DNA from: Streptomyces spinosus
GTDB lineage: Bacteria > Actinomycetota > Actinomycetes > Streptomycetales > Streptomycetaceae
DNA length: 64,000 bases
NCBI RefSeq assembly: GCF_020400655.1
Contig: NZ_JAINRC010000003.1
Coordinates: 310,001 to 374,000, forward strand
Reading direction: 5' to 3'
Below the pieces are notes generated by a model that did no database searches, was not told where the DNA came from, and worked only from the letters and a program-made list of their open reading frames with translations. Positions within the stretch are counted from its first letter, which is position 1. Every line of letters starts with the position of its first letter. This document shows, piece by piece, positions 24,329 to 33,501 of this stretch. The translations under genes were made by a program, and so were the position numbers.

Positions 24329-26725
24329 ATGAGCCATATAGACGCGGGCGCCGAGATCGACCCCGTGCGTCCCATGGCGCTGCCGGGGCACGCCGCGACC
24401 GGGCTGACCGGTGCCGAGGTCGCGGACCGCGTCGGCCGGGGCCTCGTCAACGACGTACCGGTGCGCAGCAGCCGGTCGTTCGGGGAGATCGTCCGGGCGA
24501 ACGTCTTCACCCGGTTCAACGCGATCATCGGCGTCCTGTGGCTGATCACGCTGTTCGTCGCGCCGATCCAGGACAGCCTCTTCGGCTTCGTGATCCTCGC
24601 CAACACCGGCATCGGCATCGTCCAGGAGTGGCGGGCCAAACAGACCCTGGACTCGCTCGCGGTGATCGGGGAGGCGCGGCCGACGGTACGGCGGGACGGG
24701 GTCGCGACCGGGGTCGCCACCCATGAGATCGTCCTGGACGACCTCATCGAGATCGGTCCCGGCGACAAGATCGTGGTCGACGGGGTGTGCGCGGAGGCGG
24801 ACGGGCTGGAGATCGACGAGTCGCTGCTCACCGGCGAGGCCGATCCCGTCGTCAAACACCCCGGCGACCCGGTGCTGTCCGGGAGCTTCGTGGTCGCGGG
24901 CGGCGGCGCCTTCACGGCCACCAAGGTCGGCCGCGAGGCCTACGCCGCCCAGCTCGCCGAGGAGGCGTCCCGCTTCACGCTCGTCCACTCCGAGCTGCGC
25001 ACCGGCATCTCCACGATCCTCAAGTACGTCACCTGGATGATGGTGCCGGCGGCGGTCGGACTCGTCATCACCCAGCTCGTCGTCAAGAACGACGACCTGA
25101 AGGACTCCGTCGCCCGCACGATCGGCGGGATCGTGCCGATGGTGCCCGAGGGGCTGGTGCTGCTCACCTCCGTGGCCTTCGCCATCGGCGTCATCCGGCT
25201 CGGCCGCAAGCAGTGCCTCGTGCAGGAGCTGCCGGCCATCGAGGGGCTTGCCCGTGTCGACACCGTCTGCCTGGACAAGACCGGCACGCTCACCGAGGGC
25301 GGCATGGACGTCACCGAGCTGCGGACGCTGGACGGGGCGGACGAGACGTACGTCCGCAAGGTGCTCGGCGCGCTCGGCGAGTCCGACCCGCGCCCCAACG
25401 CCTCCCTCCAGGCCATCATCGACGCCTACCCGGACAGCGACGACTGGCGCTGCGTCGAGTCGCTGCCCTTCTCCTCCGCCCGCAAGTACAGCGGGGCCGC
25501 GTTCAGCGAGGGCGACGGCGAGACCAGCACCTGGCTGCTGGGCGCCCCGGACGTGCTCCTGGGGGCCGACGACCCGGCGCTCGCCGAGACCGCGCGCCTG
25601 AACGAACAGGGCCTGCGCGTGCTGCTGCTGGCCCGCGCGCACCGGGACCTGGACGACGCCGAGCCGGCCCGGGGCGCCCGCCCCACCGCCCTGGTCGTCC
25701 TGGAGCAGCGGCTGCGCCCCGACGCCTCGGACACGCTGCGCTACTTCGCCGAGCAGGACGTCCGCGCCAAGGTCGTCTCCGGTGACAACGCGGTGTCGGT
25801 CGGCGCGGTCGCGGAGAAGCTGGGCCTGGAGGGTACGGCGGTGGACGCGCGGCGGCTGCCCGCGGACCGGCCGGCGATGGCACGGGCCCTGGAGGCGGGC
25901 ACGGTCTTCGGGCGGGTGACCCCGCAGCAGAAGCGGGACATGGTGGGCGCCCTGCAGTCGCGCGGGCACACGGTCGCGATGACCGGGGACGGCGTGAACG
26001 ACGTGCTGGCCCTGAAGGACGCGGACATCGGGGTCGCCATGGGCTCCGGTGCGGAGGCCACGCGGGCGGTGGCCCAGATCGTGCTGCTGGACAACAGCTT
26101 CGCGACCCTGCCGTCGGTGGTCGCCGAGGGCCGCCGGGTGATCGGCAACATCACGCGCGTGGCGACGCTGTTCCTGGTGAAGACGGTCTACTCGGTGCTG
26201 CTGGCGGTGCTGGTGGTGTGCTGGCGGGTGGAGTACCCGTTCCTGCCCCGGCACCTGACCCTGCTGTCCACGCTCACCATCGGCGTCCCGGCCTTCTTCC
26301 TGGCCCTCGCGCCGAACACGGAGCGGGCGAGACCGCACTTCGTGCGCCGGGTGATGCGGTACGCGATCCCCGGCGGGGTGCTGGCGGGCGTCGCGACCTT
26401 CGCCACGTACCTGCTGGCGCGGCACCACTACGGCGGCCCCGGCGCGCTGGCCGCGGAGACCAGCGCGGCCACCCTGACCCTGTTCCTGATCTCCATGTGG
26501 GTCCTGGCGATCATCGCCCGCCCCTACACCTGGTGGCGGGTGGCCCTGGTGGCCGCGATGGCCGTGGCCTTCCTGTTCGTCCTCGCCGTCCCCGCGCTCC
26601 AGGACTTCTTCGCGCTGAGGCTGGTCGGCATGGAGCTGCCGTGGACGGCGGTCGGCGTGGCCGCGGTGGCGGCGGCCGCCCTGGAGTACCTGTGGAGGTG
26701 GGTCGGCCGCCGCTTCCCGGACTGA
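24329..26725 (+). CDS. Cation-translocating P-type ATPase, CtpE-like
   Basis: This 798-residue P-type ATPase has the actuator motif DESLLTGEADPV, the phosphorylation site CLDKTGTLTEGG (Asp near residue 316), the M4 motif PMVPEGLVLLTSV, the nucleotide domain KYSGAAF and the hinge AMTGDGVNDVLALKDADIGVAMG. About ten membrane helices are present. The PEGL motif in M4, the lack of heavy-metal domains and the length match mycobacterial CtpE, reported as a calcium importer; Ca2+ specificity here is inferred. The promoter appears leaderless. It is monocistronic and convergent with the secreted paralogues. Confidence 0.92.
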   Translation: MSHIDAGAEIDPVRPMALPGHAATGLTGAEVADRVGRGLVNDVPVRSSRSFGEIVRANVFTRFNAIIGVLWLITLFVAPIQDSLFGFVILANTGIGIVQEWRAKQTLDSLAVIGEARPTVRRDGVATGVATHEIVLDDLIEIGPGDKIVVDGVCAEADGLEIDESLLTGEADPVVKHPGDPVLSGSFVVAGGGAFTATKVGREAYAAQLAEEASRFTLVHSELRTGISTILKYVTWMMVPAAVGLVITQLVVKNDDLKDSVARTIGGIVPMVPEGLVLLTSVAFAIGVIRLGRKQCLVQELPAIEGLARVDTVCLDKTGTLTEGGMDVTELRTLDGADETYVRKVLGALGESDPRPNASLQAIIDAYPDSDDWRCVESLPFSSARKYSGAAFSEGDGETSTWLLGAPDVLLGADDPALAETARLNEQGLRVLLLARAHRDLDDAEPARGARPTALVVLEQRLRPDASDTLRYFAEQDVRAKVVSGDNAVSVGAVAEKLGLEGTAVDARRLPADRPAMARALEAGTVFGRVTPQQKRDMVGALQSRGHTVAMTGDGVNDVLALKDADIGVAMGSGAEATRAVAQIVLLDNSFATLPSVVAEGRRVIGNITRVATLFLVKTVYSVLLAVLVVCWRVEYPFLPRHLTLLSTLTIGVPAFFLALAPNTERARPHFVRRVMRYAIPGGVLAGVATFATYLLARHHYGGPGALAAETSAATLTLFLISMWVLAIIARPYTWWRVALVAAMAVAFLFVLAVPALQDFFALRLVGMELPWTAVGVAAVAAAALEYLWRWVGRRFPD

Positions 26726-26741
26726 GTCCGGCGGGGTACCG

Positions 26742-27572
26742 CTAGCGCACGTCGACGTAGTCGGACGTGGCGCTGACCGCCGGGGTGGTCGAGGTGCCCG
26801 CGAAGCTGTAGCGCCAGTAGCCGTCGTAGTTCGCGGTGGTGGTGGTCTTCAGGTTGCCGGACGAGTCGGTGTACACCGTCTTGAGCGTGGTCCAGGTGGT
26901 CGTGCCCGCCTTCTTGAACTGGAGCTTGACCGGCTGGCTGGTGTAGCCGTGGTACAGGTGGTCGTCCCAGTTCGCCCGGGTCAGCTTGCCCGTGACCGTG
27001 AGGGTCTTGCCCTTGGTGACGGGCTCGGGGCCCGCGTCGGTGGTGAGCTTGGAGTAGCGCTGCACCAGGGTGCTGCCGAGGCCGCTCTTGTCCTTGTAGC
27101 CGACCTTGCTCATGTCGGGGTTCTCCGGGTCCTGGCCGTTGAAGGCGACGGCCTCGGCGGCCACGCCCCAGGAACCGGCCCAGGTGCTCTTCAGGTCCCC
27201 GTCGGCCGGGTAGATGTCGACGGTGCCCTTGCAGGTGGCCGTCGTCGTCGTGACGGGGGTGCAGGTCGCCCCGTCGTCGTCGTAGAGCTCGGTGGTCGAG
27301 GTGTCGTACGAGCCCTTGTAGAGGAAGGCGTCGGTGGAGAAGTCCTTCGCCGCGATGTTCACGTCGGAGCCGTGCGTCAGCGTGTACGAGTAGGCGGCAC
27401 TGACCTCGTTGGTGGTGCCGACCTTGATCGCCTTGGCGATGGTGACGTTGGAGAAGCTGACGTTCAGCGTGTACGGCGTGCCGGAGTCACCGGTGGCGTG
27501 TGCGGCCGGGACGGCGAGGGCGGACAGGGCCAGGGCGCCGGAGACGGCGGCCACGGTGGCACGTATGCGCAT
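26742..27572 (-). CDS. Secreted protein, paralogue 1 of 2 (Ig-like C-terminal domain)
   Basis: This 276-residue exported protein has a signal peptide ending near VPAAHATG. The N-terminal domain is variable. The C-terminal region (about 175-276) reads PEPVTKGKTLTVTGKLTRANW, VKLQFKKAGTTTWTTLKTVY, SSGNLKTTTTA and DGYWRYSFAGTSTTPAVSA, a beta-sandwich-like module shared with the next gene. Similar Streptomyces proteins are annotated only as secreted or calcium-binding, without proof. Both genes share CGTACAACC and a GAGTC dyad at matched spacing, so they are probably co-regulated duplicates. Confidence 0.8.
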   Translation of the reverse strand: MRIRATVAAVSGALALSALAVPAAHATGDSGTPYTLNVSFSNVTIAKAIKVGTTNEVSAAYSYTLTHGSDVNIAAKDFSTDAFLYKGSYDTSTTELYDDDGATCTPVTTTTATCKGTVDIYPADGDLKSTWAGSWGVAAEAVAFNGQDPENPDMSKVGYKDKSGLGSTLVQRYSKLTTDAGPEPVTKGKTLTVTGKLTRANWDDHLYHGYTSQPVKLQFKKAGTTTWTTLKTVYTDSSGNLKTTTTANYDGYWRYSFAGTSTTPAVSATSDYVDVR

Positions 27573-27605
27573 GTGCGTTTCCCCTGGAGGGAGGAGTGGA
27601 TCGTG

Positions 27606-27657
27606 GAGTCGGTCGACTCAGGCGATCAGATCCACGAAGCAGGGGACGGGTTGTACG
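27606..27657 (-). promoter_or_regulatory. Shared promoter module of secreted paralogue 1
   Basis: On the minus strand CGTACAACC (27657-27649) is followed, 29 nt later, by the dyad GAGTC-N4-GACTC (27619-27606), 34 nt before the ATG. The same two elements occur with the same 29-nt gap at paralogue 2. Confidence 0.65.
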
Positions 27658-27775
27658 GCAAGACCGCTTTCCGGCCAGATTTGGGCCGGGGATTACCGGA
27701 ACATGACACAACCGAGAAGGAACGTTCCGCCCCCGGGAGCGACGTCAGGCACTCCCGGGGCCGGAGCCGTGCCGC

Positions 27776-28534
27776 TTACTGCACGTCGACGAAGTCGGCG
27801 GCGGAGCTGACCGCCGAGGTGGTCGAGCCGCCCGCGAAGGAGAAGCGGTAGTAGCCGTCGGCCGTGGCGGTGGTCGTCGTCTTCAGGTTGCCCTTGGTGT
27901 CCGCCTTGATGGTCTTCAGCGTGGTGTAGGTGCTGGAGCTCTTCTTGCGGAACTGGAGCTTCACGGACTGCGAGCCGTAGCCGCCGTACTTCAGCGACTC
28001 CCAGTTGGCGCGGGTGAGGGCGCCCGTCACGGTGACGGTCTTGCCCTTCTTCACCGGCTCCGGGGAGGCGTTGGCGGTGAGCTTGGCGGCGCGCTGGAAG
28101 GAGAAGGAGCCGGCCTTCTCCTTCCAGAGGAAGTCGCCGTCCTTGGCGTCGATCCACGCGTCCACGTACCAGGTGCCGGCGCTCTTGTTGGTGAGGTCGT
28201 CCGTCTTCGGGTCGATCTTCACCGAGGCGGTGCAGGTGGAGGTGGTGGCGTTGACCTTGGTGCAGGTGGGCTTGCCGGTGTCCGCGTACCCGTTGTCGGG
28301 GCCGTAGAGGGTGAACTCGTCGGCACCCTTGATGCCCGAGTTGTCCGTGGCGGTCACGCTGACCTTCACGGTGACCGCGCTGGAGGTGCCGATCTGCACC
28401 TTGTTGTCACCGTCGACGACCACCTTGGTGATCTTCGTGTCGCCGTAGCCGCCATCGGCCTGGGCGGCCGGGACGGCGAGGGCGGACAGGGCCAGGGCGC
28501 CGCCGACGACGGCGACAGAGGCACGGATGCGCAT
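27776..28534 (-). CDS. Secreted protein, paralogue 2 of 2 (Ig-like C-terminal domain)
   Basis: This 252-residue exported protein has a signal peptide almost identical to that of its neighbour (MRIRASVAVVGGALALSALA, cut after QADG). The middle contains VTVKVSVTATDNSGIKGADEF and CTKVNATTSTCTASVKIDP, with a cysteine pair. The C-terminal module repeats paralogue 1: PEPVKKGKTVTVTGALTRANW, VKLQFRKKSSSTYTTLKTI and GNLKTTTTATADGYYRFSFAG (read in parts). It probably arose by tandem duplication. The promoter module is conserved although the spacer sequences have diverged. Confidence 0.8.
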   Translation of the reverse strand: MRIRASVAVVGGALALSALAVPAAQADGGYGDTKITKVVVDGDNKVQIGTSSAVTVKVSVTATDNSGIKGADEFTLYGPDNGYADTGKPTCTKVNATTSTCTASVKIDPKTDDLTNKSAGTWYVDAWIDAKDGDFLWKEKAGSFSFQRAAKLTANASPEPVKKGKTVTVTGALTRANWESLKYGGYGSQSVKLQFRKKSSSTYTTLKTIKADTKGNLKTTTTATADGYYRFSFAGGSTTSAVSSAADFVDVQ

Positions 28535-28560
28535 GTGTGGTCCCCACGTTGAGATCTGGG

Positions 28561-28612
28561 GAGTCGGATGACTCCGCAGATGTGACGCGGGAACAAAGTG
28601 AAAGGTTGTACG
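28561..28612 (-). promoter_or_regulatory. Shared promoter module of secreted paralogue 2
   Basis: CGTACAACC (28612-28604) is followed after 29 nt by GAGTC-N4-GACTC (28574-28561), 27 nt before the ATG. Sixteen nt after CAACC the sequence reads CGTC, as in many ECF-type -10 elements. Confidence 0.65.
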
Positions 28613-28675
28613 AGTGGTGAAAGTTCTGTGCGGGCGGGTTTCAGCGGGGGCCGGCCCCGGGGGAACCGGCCGGGT

Positions 28676-31600
28676 TCAGTCGAACCACCGGTCCCGCGCC
28701 AGCTCCTGCGTCCGTGACGGGTCCTCCAGCAGCGCGGCCACCTCGAACCGCCGGGGCCACTGACCCGCCGCCCAGGCCAGCCCCGCCGCGACCCCCTCCA
28801 GGGTGGCCGCGTGCAGCACACCGTCGCCGGTGAGCCGCCAGTCGATCTCCACGCCGTCCACGACGAGTTCCTCGTGCTCGACGTAGGTGCCCGGCGTACG
28901 CGGCCCGAGCAGCACCCGCACCGCGTCCGGTACGTCGTGCTCGCTCCCCTCGGAGTGCACCTCACCGGTGACGGACTCGCTCAGCCGGCGCACCTGGAAC
29001 AGTTCGGCCAGCTCGGCGGCGCGCGCCGGCCGGACCGGCAGCAGCGGCACGCCCGAGGTGAACGGCAGCAGGTCCGGGGAGTCGACCACGACGGCCGACC
29101 CGGCGTCCACCACCCGCACGCGCCCGTCGACCACGGCCCGCAGCTCGTCCGGCAGCGTCACCCGCTCGGGATCCAGCTCCGCCAGGGCGCTGTACAGGCC
29201 GTGCAGTTGGGCGGGGGTGACGGACCGCTCCGGGTCCGCGAGACGGTCCAGCAGTTCGGCGGCGCCGCCGGGCTCGTCCAGCAGCGCGCCGACGGAGGTG
29301 CGCACGCCGAGCGCCCGCAGCACCTGCTCGTCCTCGAACCCGGTGGCGTCGGCCTCGTCGTACAGCCCGCGCAGCAGCGGGTCGCCGCCCGCCGCGAGCA
29401 GCCCGGCCGGGCGCCGGCCGGCGAGCACCGGGTGCCCGCGCAGCCACCACGCGGTGTACGGCCGTACGGCCTCGTGGGTGCCGTCGGGCAGCAGGACGCG
29501 CACGGGCTGGGTCAGGGCGTCCCGCAGCGGCGGCCGGGCCAGCAGGGCGAGCGCCTCGGGCCAGTGGCCGTCGTCCACCAGGTCCAGGTCGCGGACGGCG
29601 ACGAGTTCGGTGGCGACCGGCGGCACCGGGCTGTCCGGGAACCGGTCGAGGATGTCCTCGCACCACACGTCCACGGCGTCGAGCAGACCGGCGTCGTCGG
29701 GTTCGGCGTAGTCGCCGTCCCGGGGCTCCAGCTCGTCCGGGTCGAGGACGACGTCCGTGGCCCGGACGAGCGCGAAGCCGGTGAGCACCCCGCACGCGGC
29801 GAGCGGCTGCTCACCCCACTTCTCCGCCAGGTCGGCGTCCACGGCGGCCAGTTCACCCTCCCGGATGACCCGGGCGAAGGGGCTGCCGGGGAACACCAGC
29901 TCACCGGCGGGCGCGAGTTCGCCGTCCTCGTCGGGCAGCGCGAGGGCGCCCAGCCAGGGCTCGTCCCCCGGTTCGAGCGCCGCGTCCCGCACCAGGGCGA
30001 GCACCGTGTCGGCCAGCTCCTCGGCGTCCGGCGCCTCCTCCTCCCAGCTCAGCGCGCCGTCGTCCTCCAGCGAGCCCGCGACGGCGGCCCGCACCTGCGG
30101 GGTGGTCAGCACCGCGCGCGGGGTCGCGGGCAGTGCGCCGAGCTTCTCCAGCAGCGGGTGCGCGGCGTCCGCGTGCGCCACCTTCAGCCCGAGCCGCCCC
30201 AGCACGTCCGGGTCGATCCGGGCGGCGTCCGGCGTGGGCAGCAGCACCTGCCGGGGCCCGATGGTGGTCCGGCGGTCGGCCAGCGGCACCGGCAGTCCCG
30301 ACAGCCGCTCGGGGTCGACCCCGGCGAGGCTGTCGTACAGCCGCCACCACCACCGCGGCTCCTTCTCCAGCCCGGCGAGCCGGTCCACGGCGTCGGCGAG
30401 CGGCAGCCGGGCGACCCCGAGGGTGCGCAGCTCGGCGCGCCGCTCCAGTCCCGCCGGGAGCAGGGTGGGCAGCACTTCGGCGAGCACCCGCACGGTGTCG
30501 GCGCCGGCGCCCTCCACGATCTCGGCGTCGCGGGGCCGCAGCGCCTCCGGCAGTTCGTCGTCGCCCTTCGCCTCGACGGCCGGGGGAAGGAAGGCGGTGC
30601 GCGGCAGCCGCTCCAGCACGGCCTGCCGCAGGGCCCCGTCCAGCGCGCCCTTGCCGAGCGGCCCCGGCACGAGGTCGATGATCCCGGCCAGCACGGGCCG
30701 CCAGGAGGCGAGCAGTTCGGCGTAGGCGTCGGCGGCGCGCTCCACCAGGAAGTCGGTGAGCGGACCGGGCGCCGCGTGCCGGCGGGTGGTGTCCAGCGGG
30801 AAGGAGGCGATGAGCAGGGCGGGCACGCCGAGGGGCTCGTCGCTCGGCGTCGGGGCGTGCACGACGGGGCTGGTACGGGGCCGGGCCGGGGCGCCGTAGG
30901 CATCGACGGGCACGGCCCAGGTCACCGACCAGTGCGGCCGCAGCCGCTCCTCGACCGGCCGGTCGGCGAGGAGGTCGGGTGTGAGCGGCCCGCCGGCCGA
31001 GACCGTGCGCCAGTTGGTGATGCCGTCCCGGGAGTCCTCCACGATGGTGAAGGGGCCGTCGGTACGCCGGGTGATCGTGCGGGGGGCCTCGTCGCCGACC
31101 TCCACGACGACCTCCGCCAGCCCCGGCAGCGCGAGGAGCAGGGCGTCGTCGACGCCGGCGAGCAGCCGCTCGGCGAGGTCGGCGGCGGCGGCGTCCCGCA
31201 GCGGCAGGATGACGGCGGTGTCGTAGGGCTCCGGAGCGGTGCCCTCGGCGGCGAAGGGCAGCCGCAGCAGGGGCACGTGCCCGTCGCGCCGCCGCACCTC
31301 GTCCCCGAGCCCGGGGCTGTGCCGGGCGGTGTCGGCGGCCAGCTCCCTGGCCTCGGCGAGGGACCAGCGCACCCCTCCGTGCCGCCCCACGATCGCCGGT
31401 TCGTCGGTGACGGCGAGCACGGCGGCGAACCCGACGCCGAACCGGCCGACGGCACCGTGCGTCGACTCGGCGTCCCGCTTCGCGGAGGCGCGCAGCGTGG
31501 ACAGCGACTCGACACCGGTCGCGTCCAGCGGGGCACCGGTGTTGGCGGCCACGAGCACGCCGTCGCGGAGGGTGAGCCGCAGGCGGCCCGGGACGTGCGC

Positions 31601-31804
31601 CCGGGCGGCGGCGTCGGCGGCGTTCTGGGCCAGCTCGACGACGAGCCGGTCCCGGTAGCCCCCGAGGACCAGGTCCTCCTCGGCGTTGGCGTCCTCCCGG
31701 AACCGGGCGGGGCTGGTCGCCCAGGCGTCGAGGACACCGCGGCGCAGACGGGCGGTGCCGAAGGGGTCGGCGCCCTCGGCCGCCGGCCGCACGAACTTGC
31801 TCAC
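28676..31804 (-). CDS. Sacsin-like protein with N-terminal Hsp90-type ATPase domain
   Basis: This 1042-residue protein begins with a GHKL ATPase domain: RLVVELAQNAADAA (the Asn-containing N-box), VLVAANTGAPLDATGVESL (G1-type loop) and GAVGRFGVGFAAVLAVTDEP (G2 loop). The middle and C-terminus contain long helical and beta segments rich in acidic residues without recognisable domains. Sacsin-like Hsp90 domains are found in large chaperones and in some bacterial defence or quality-control proteins; which applies here is unknown. The GTG start has GAGGAGAG at 5 nt. It is divergent from the hemerythrin gene. Confidence 0.85.
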   Translation of the reverse strand: MSKFVRPAAEGADPFGTARLRRGVLDAWATSPARFREDANAEEDLVLGGYRDRLVVELAQNAADAAARAHVPGRLRLTLRDGVLVAANTGAPLDATGVESLSTLRASAKRDAESTHGAVGRFGVGFAAVLAVTDEPAIVGRHGGVRWSLAEARELAADTARHSPGLGDEVRRRDGHVPLLRLPFAAEGTAPEPYDTAVILPLRDAAAADLAERLLAGVDDALLLALPGLAEVVVEVGDEAPRTITRRTDGPFTIVEDSRDGITNWRTVSAGGPLTPDLLADRPVEERLRPHWSVTWAVPVDAYGAPARPRTSPVVHAPTPSDEPLGVPALLIASFPLDTTRRHAAPGPLTDFLVERAADAYAELLASWRPVLAGIIDLVPGPLGKGALDGALRQAVLERLPRTAFLPPAVEAKGDDELPEALRPRDAEIVEGAGADTVRVLAEVLPTLLPAGLERRAELRTLGVARLPLADAVDRLAGLEKEPRWWWRLYDSLAGVDPERLSGLPVPLADRRTTIGPRQVLLPTPDAARIDPDVLGRLGLKVAHADAAHPLLEKLGALPATPRAVLTTPQVRAAVAGSLEDDGALSWEEEAPDAEELADTVLALVRDAALEPGDEPWLGALALPDEDGELAPAGELVFPGSPFARVIREGELAAVDADLAEKWGEQPLAACGVLTGFALVRATDVVLDPDELEPRDGDYAEPDDAGLLDAVDVWCEDILDRFPDSPVPPVATELVAVRDLDLVDDGHWPEALALLARPPLRDALTQPVRVLLPDGTHEAVRPYTAWWLRGHPVLAGRRPAGLLAAGGDPLLRGLYDEADATGFEDEQVLRALGVRTSVGALLDEPGGAAELLDRLADPERSVTPAQLHGLYSALAELDPERVTLPDELRAVVDGRVRVVDAGSAVVVDSPDLLPFTSGVPLLPVRPARAAELAELFQVRRLSESVTGEVHSEGSEHDVPDAVRVLLGPRTPGTYVEHEELVVDGVEIDWRLTGDGVLHAATLEGVAAGLAWAAGQWPRRFEVAALLEDPSRTQELARDRWFD

Positions 31805-31941
31805 GTTGACTCTCCTCTACGACGTGAGGACGAAGGTACAGCGCGGGGCGGGGAGGCCATCAACGCGGACGGTGAGGGTAGGCGGTAGGAACCATCCGTT
31901 GGCACGGTAGTGCCGGTACGTACGAAAGTGGTGCCCGTTCC

Positions 31942-32436
31942 ATGGCCGAAACCCGGGATGTCGTCGAGCTGATCCTGAAGGACCACCGCCGCATGGAGGA
32001 CCTGTTCCGCCTCATGCGCAGCGTGGAGGCCGACCGTGCGGCCGCGCTGGAGGAGTTCGCGCACCTGCTGGTCGCGCACGCGCTGGCCGAGGAGGCCGAG
32101 GTCTACCCCGCCCTGAAGCGGTACAAGAACATCGACGACGAAGAGGTCGAGCACGGCGAGCACGAGCACGACGAGGGCAACGAGGCCCTGCTGGAACTCC
32201 TGGAGGTCGAGGAGGTCGGCTCCGAGGAGTGGGACGAGAAGCTGGAGGCGCTGGTGGAGGCCGTCACCCACCACGCGGACGAGGAGGAGCGCACGATCCT
32301 CAACGGCGCGCGCGAGAACGTGGCGGCGGGGCGGCGCGAGGAGCTGGGCGCGGCGTTCTGGGAGGAGCGTGAGCGTCAGCTGAAGTCCGGGTGCGGCTCG
32401 GTCGACAACGTGCGCCGGATCGTGAAGTCGTCCTGA
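31942..32436 (+). CDS. Hemerythrin HHE domain protein
   Basis: This 164-residue four-helix protein binds a di-iron centre through His/Glu ligands: LILKDHRRMEDLFRLM, LLVAHALAEEAEVYPAL, EHGEHEHDEGNEALLELL and VTHHADEEERTIL. Its acidic, soluble nature fits the HHE/DUF2202-like group used for oxygen, NO or redox sensing; the ligand is unknown. It is divergent from the sacsin-like gene across 137 bp. No clear Shine-Dalgarno is visible. Its 3' side borders a striking G-tract repeat. Confidence 0.9.
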   Translation: MAETRDVVELILKDHRRMEDLFRLMRSVEADRAAALEEFAHLLVAHALAEEAEVYPALKRYKNIDDEEVEHGEHEHDEGNEALLELLEVEEVGSEEWDEKLEALVEAVTHHADEEERTILNGARENVAAGRREELGAAFWEERERQLKSGCGSVDNVRRIVKSS

Positions 32437-32447
32437 CGCGCGCCCCC

Positions 32448-32534
32448 GGGGCCGGGGGCTCGGGGGTCGGGGGCTCGGGGCTCGGGGGTCGGGGGCTCGG
32501 GGGTCGGGGGCTCGGGGGCCGGGGGCTCAGGGGC
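32448..32534. repeat. G-tract repeat, potential G-quadruplex
   Basis: About a dozen runs of 4-5 G, separated by CTC or TC (units GGGGGCTC and GGGGGTC), fill the gap between the convergent hemerythrin and BrkB genes. Four or more tracts with 2-3 nt loops meet the usual quadruplex pattern on the plus strand. Confidence 0.85.
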
Positions 32535-33486
32535 CCGGCCCCGGGTCCGGCCTGACGGCACGGCCCAGGCCGGCGCGGGCCGCCTCCAGCTGGGCGGCGA
32601 ACGCGATGCCGAGGAACAGGGCGATCCCGGTCAGGTTGGCCCACAGCAGCAGGGCCACAAAGGCCGTCAGCGGCCCGTACACGGCGCCGAAGGAACCGCT
32701 GCGGGAGACGTAGAGCGTCAGCAGCCAGGTCGCGGTGACCCACAGCACCAGGTGGACGGCGGACCCGAACGCCAGCCAGGTGTACCCGGGCTGGTCCCGG
32801 CGCGGCGACCAGCGGAAGATGACCGCGGAGGCGATCCACGCGAGGGCCGTCCCCACGGGCACCTCCAGGGCGCCCCACCACGCCGGGGGCCGGGAGGTGC
32901 CCAGCGCCTCGGCCGTCGCGGCAGTCACGGCCCGGCCGGCGACCAGGACCAGGAAGCCCAGGACCATGGGGACGCCGGCGGCGAAGGCGAGCAGCACGGC
33001 CCGGCCGTACTTCCGCGGGAAGGGCCGGTCCCGTTCGATGCCGTAGATCCGGTTGGCGCCCCGTTCCACCTGGCCCATGGCGGAGGCCAGGTTCAGGACG
33101 GAGAAGGCGAGCCCCAGGCACAGCGCGACGGTGCTCCACGCGTCGGAGCCGGCGGTGCGGGTGCCGCGCAGCGCCTCGCGGACCACGTCGGCGCTGGCGC
33201 CCGGCACGATCCTGCCCAGGGTCAGCTCGACGATCCGTCCCAGGCTCTCCGTGTGCGCGGCCGTGGCGAGGCCGACGAGCGCGATGGTGAACGGCACCAG
33301 GCCCAGCACGATCTGGAAGCCGAGGGCGCGGGCGTTGGTGAAGCCGTCGGCGTAGCGGAACCGGGAGAAGGCGTCGAGCAGCAGGCGGGTGCCCCCGTAG
33401 CGGCGCAGCGCGGTGAAGGCCTCGTCGCCGGAGAGCTCGTCCCCGATCATGTCCCGTGTCTGCGGGACGTGCACCACCGTTCCCAT
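32527..33486 (-). CDS. YihY/BrkB family inner-membrane protein
   Basis: This 319-residue polytopic protein of the BrkB (formerly RNase BN) family has about six helices. It shows FTNARALGFQIVLGLVPFTIALVGLA (read in parts), SVLNLASAMGQVERGANRIYG, RKYGRAVLLAFAAGVPMVLG, GPLTAFVALLLWANLTGIAL and FLGIAFAAQLEA, the conserved C-terminal helix. The function is not established; a lipid transport role has been proposed for relatives. It starts 15 nt after the PPK2 gene with a GAGGA site at 8 nt, so the two are co-transcribed. Its tail PDPGPGP runs into the G-tract repeat. Confidence 0.9.
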   Translation of the reverse strand: MGTVVHVPQTRDMIGDELSGDEAFTALRRYGGTRLLLDAFSRFRYADGFTNARALGFQIVLGLVPFTIALVGLATAAHTESLGRIVELTLGRIVPGASADVVREALRGTRTAGSDAWSTVALCLGLAFSVLNLASAMGQVERGANRIYGIERDRPFPRKYGRAVLLAFAAGVPMVLGFLVLVAGRAVTAATAEALGTSRPPAWWGALEVPVGTALAWIASAVIFRWSPRRDQPGYTWLAFGSAVHLVLWVTATWLLTLYVSRSGSFGAVYGPLTAFVALLLWANLTGIALFLGIAFAAQLEAARAGLGRAVRPDPGPGP

Positions 33487-33501
33487 GGTCCGGGTTCCTC
33501 C

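Noticed and set aside
26742..28534. Biosynthetic gene cluster or defence island
   Set aside because: Neighbouring genes are mixed housekeeping and regulatory families with separate promoters; no core biosynthetic or defence module is seen.
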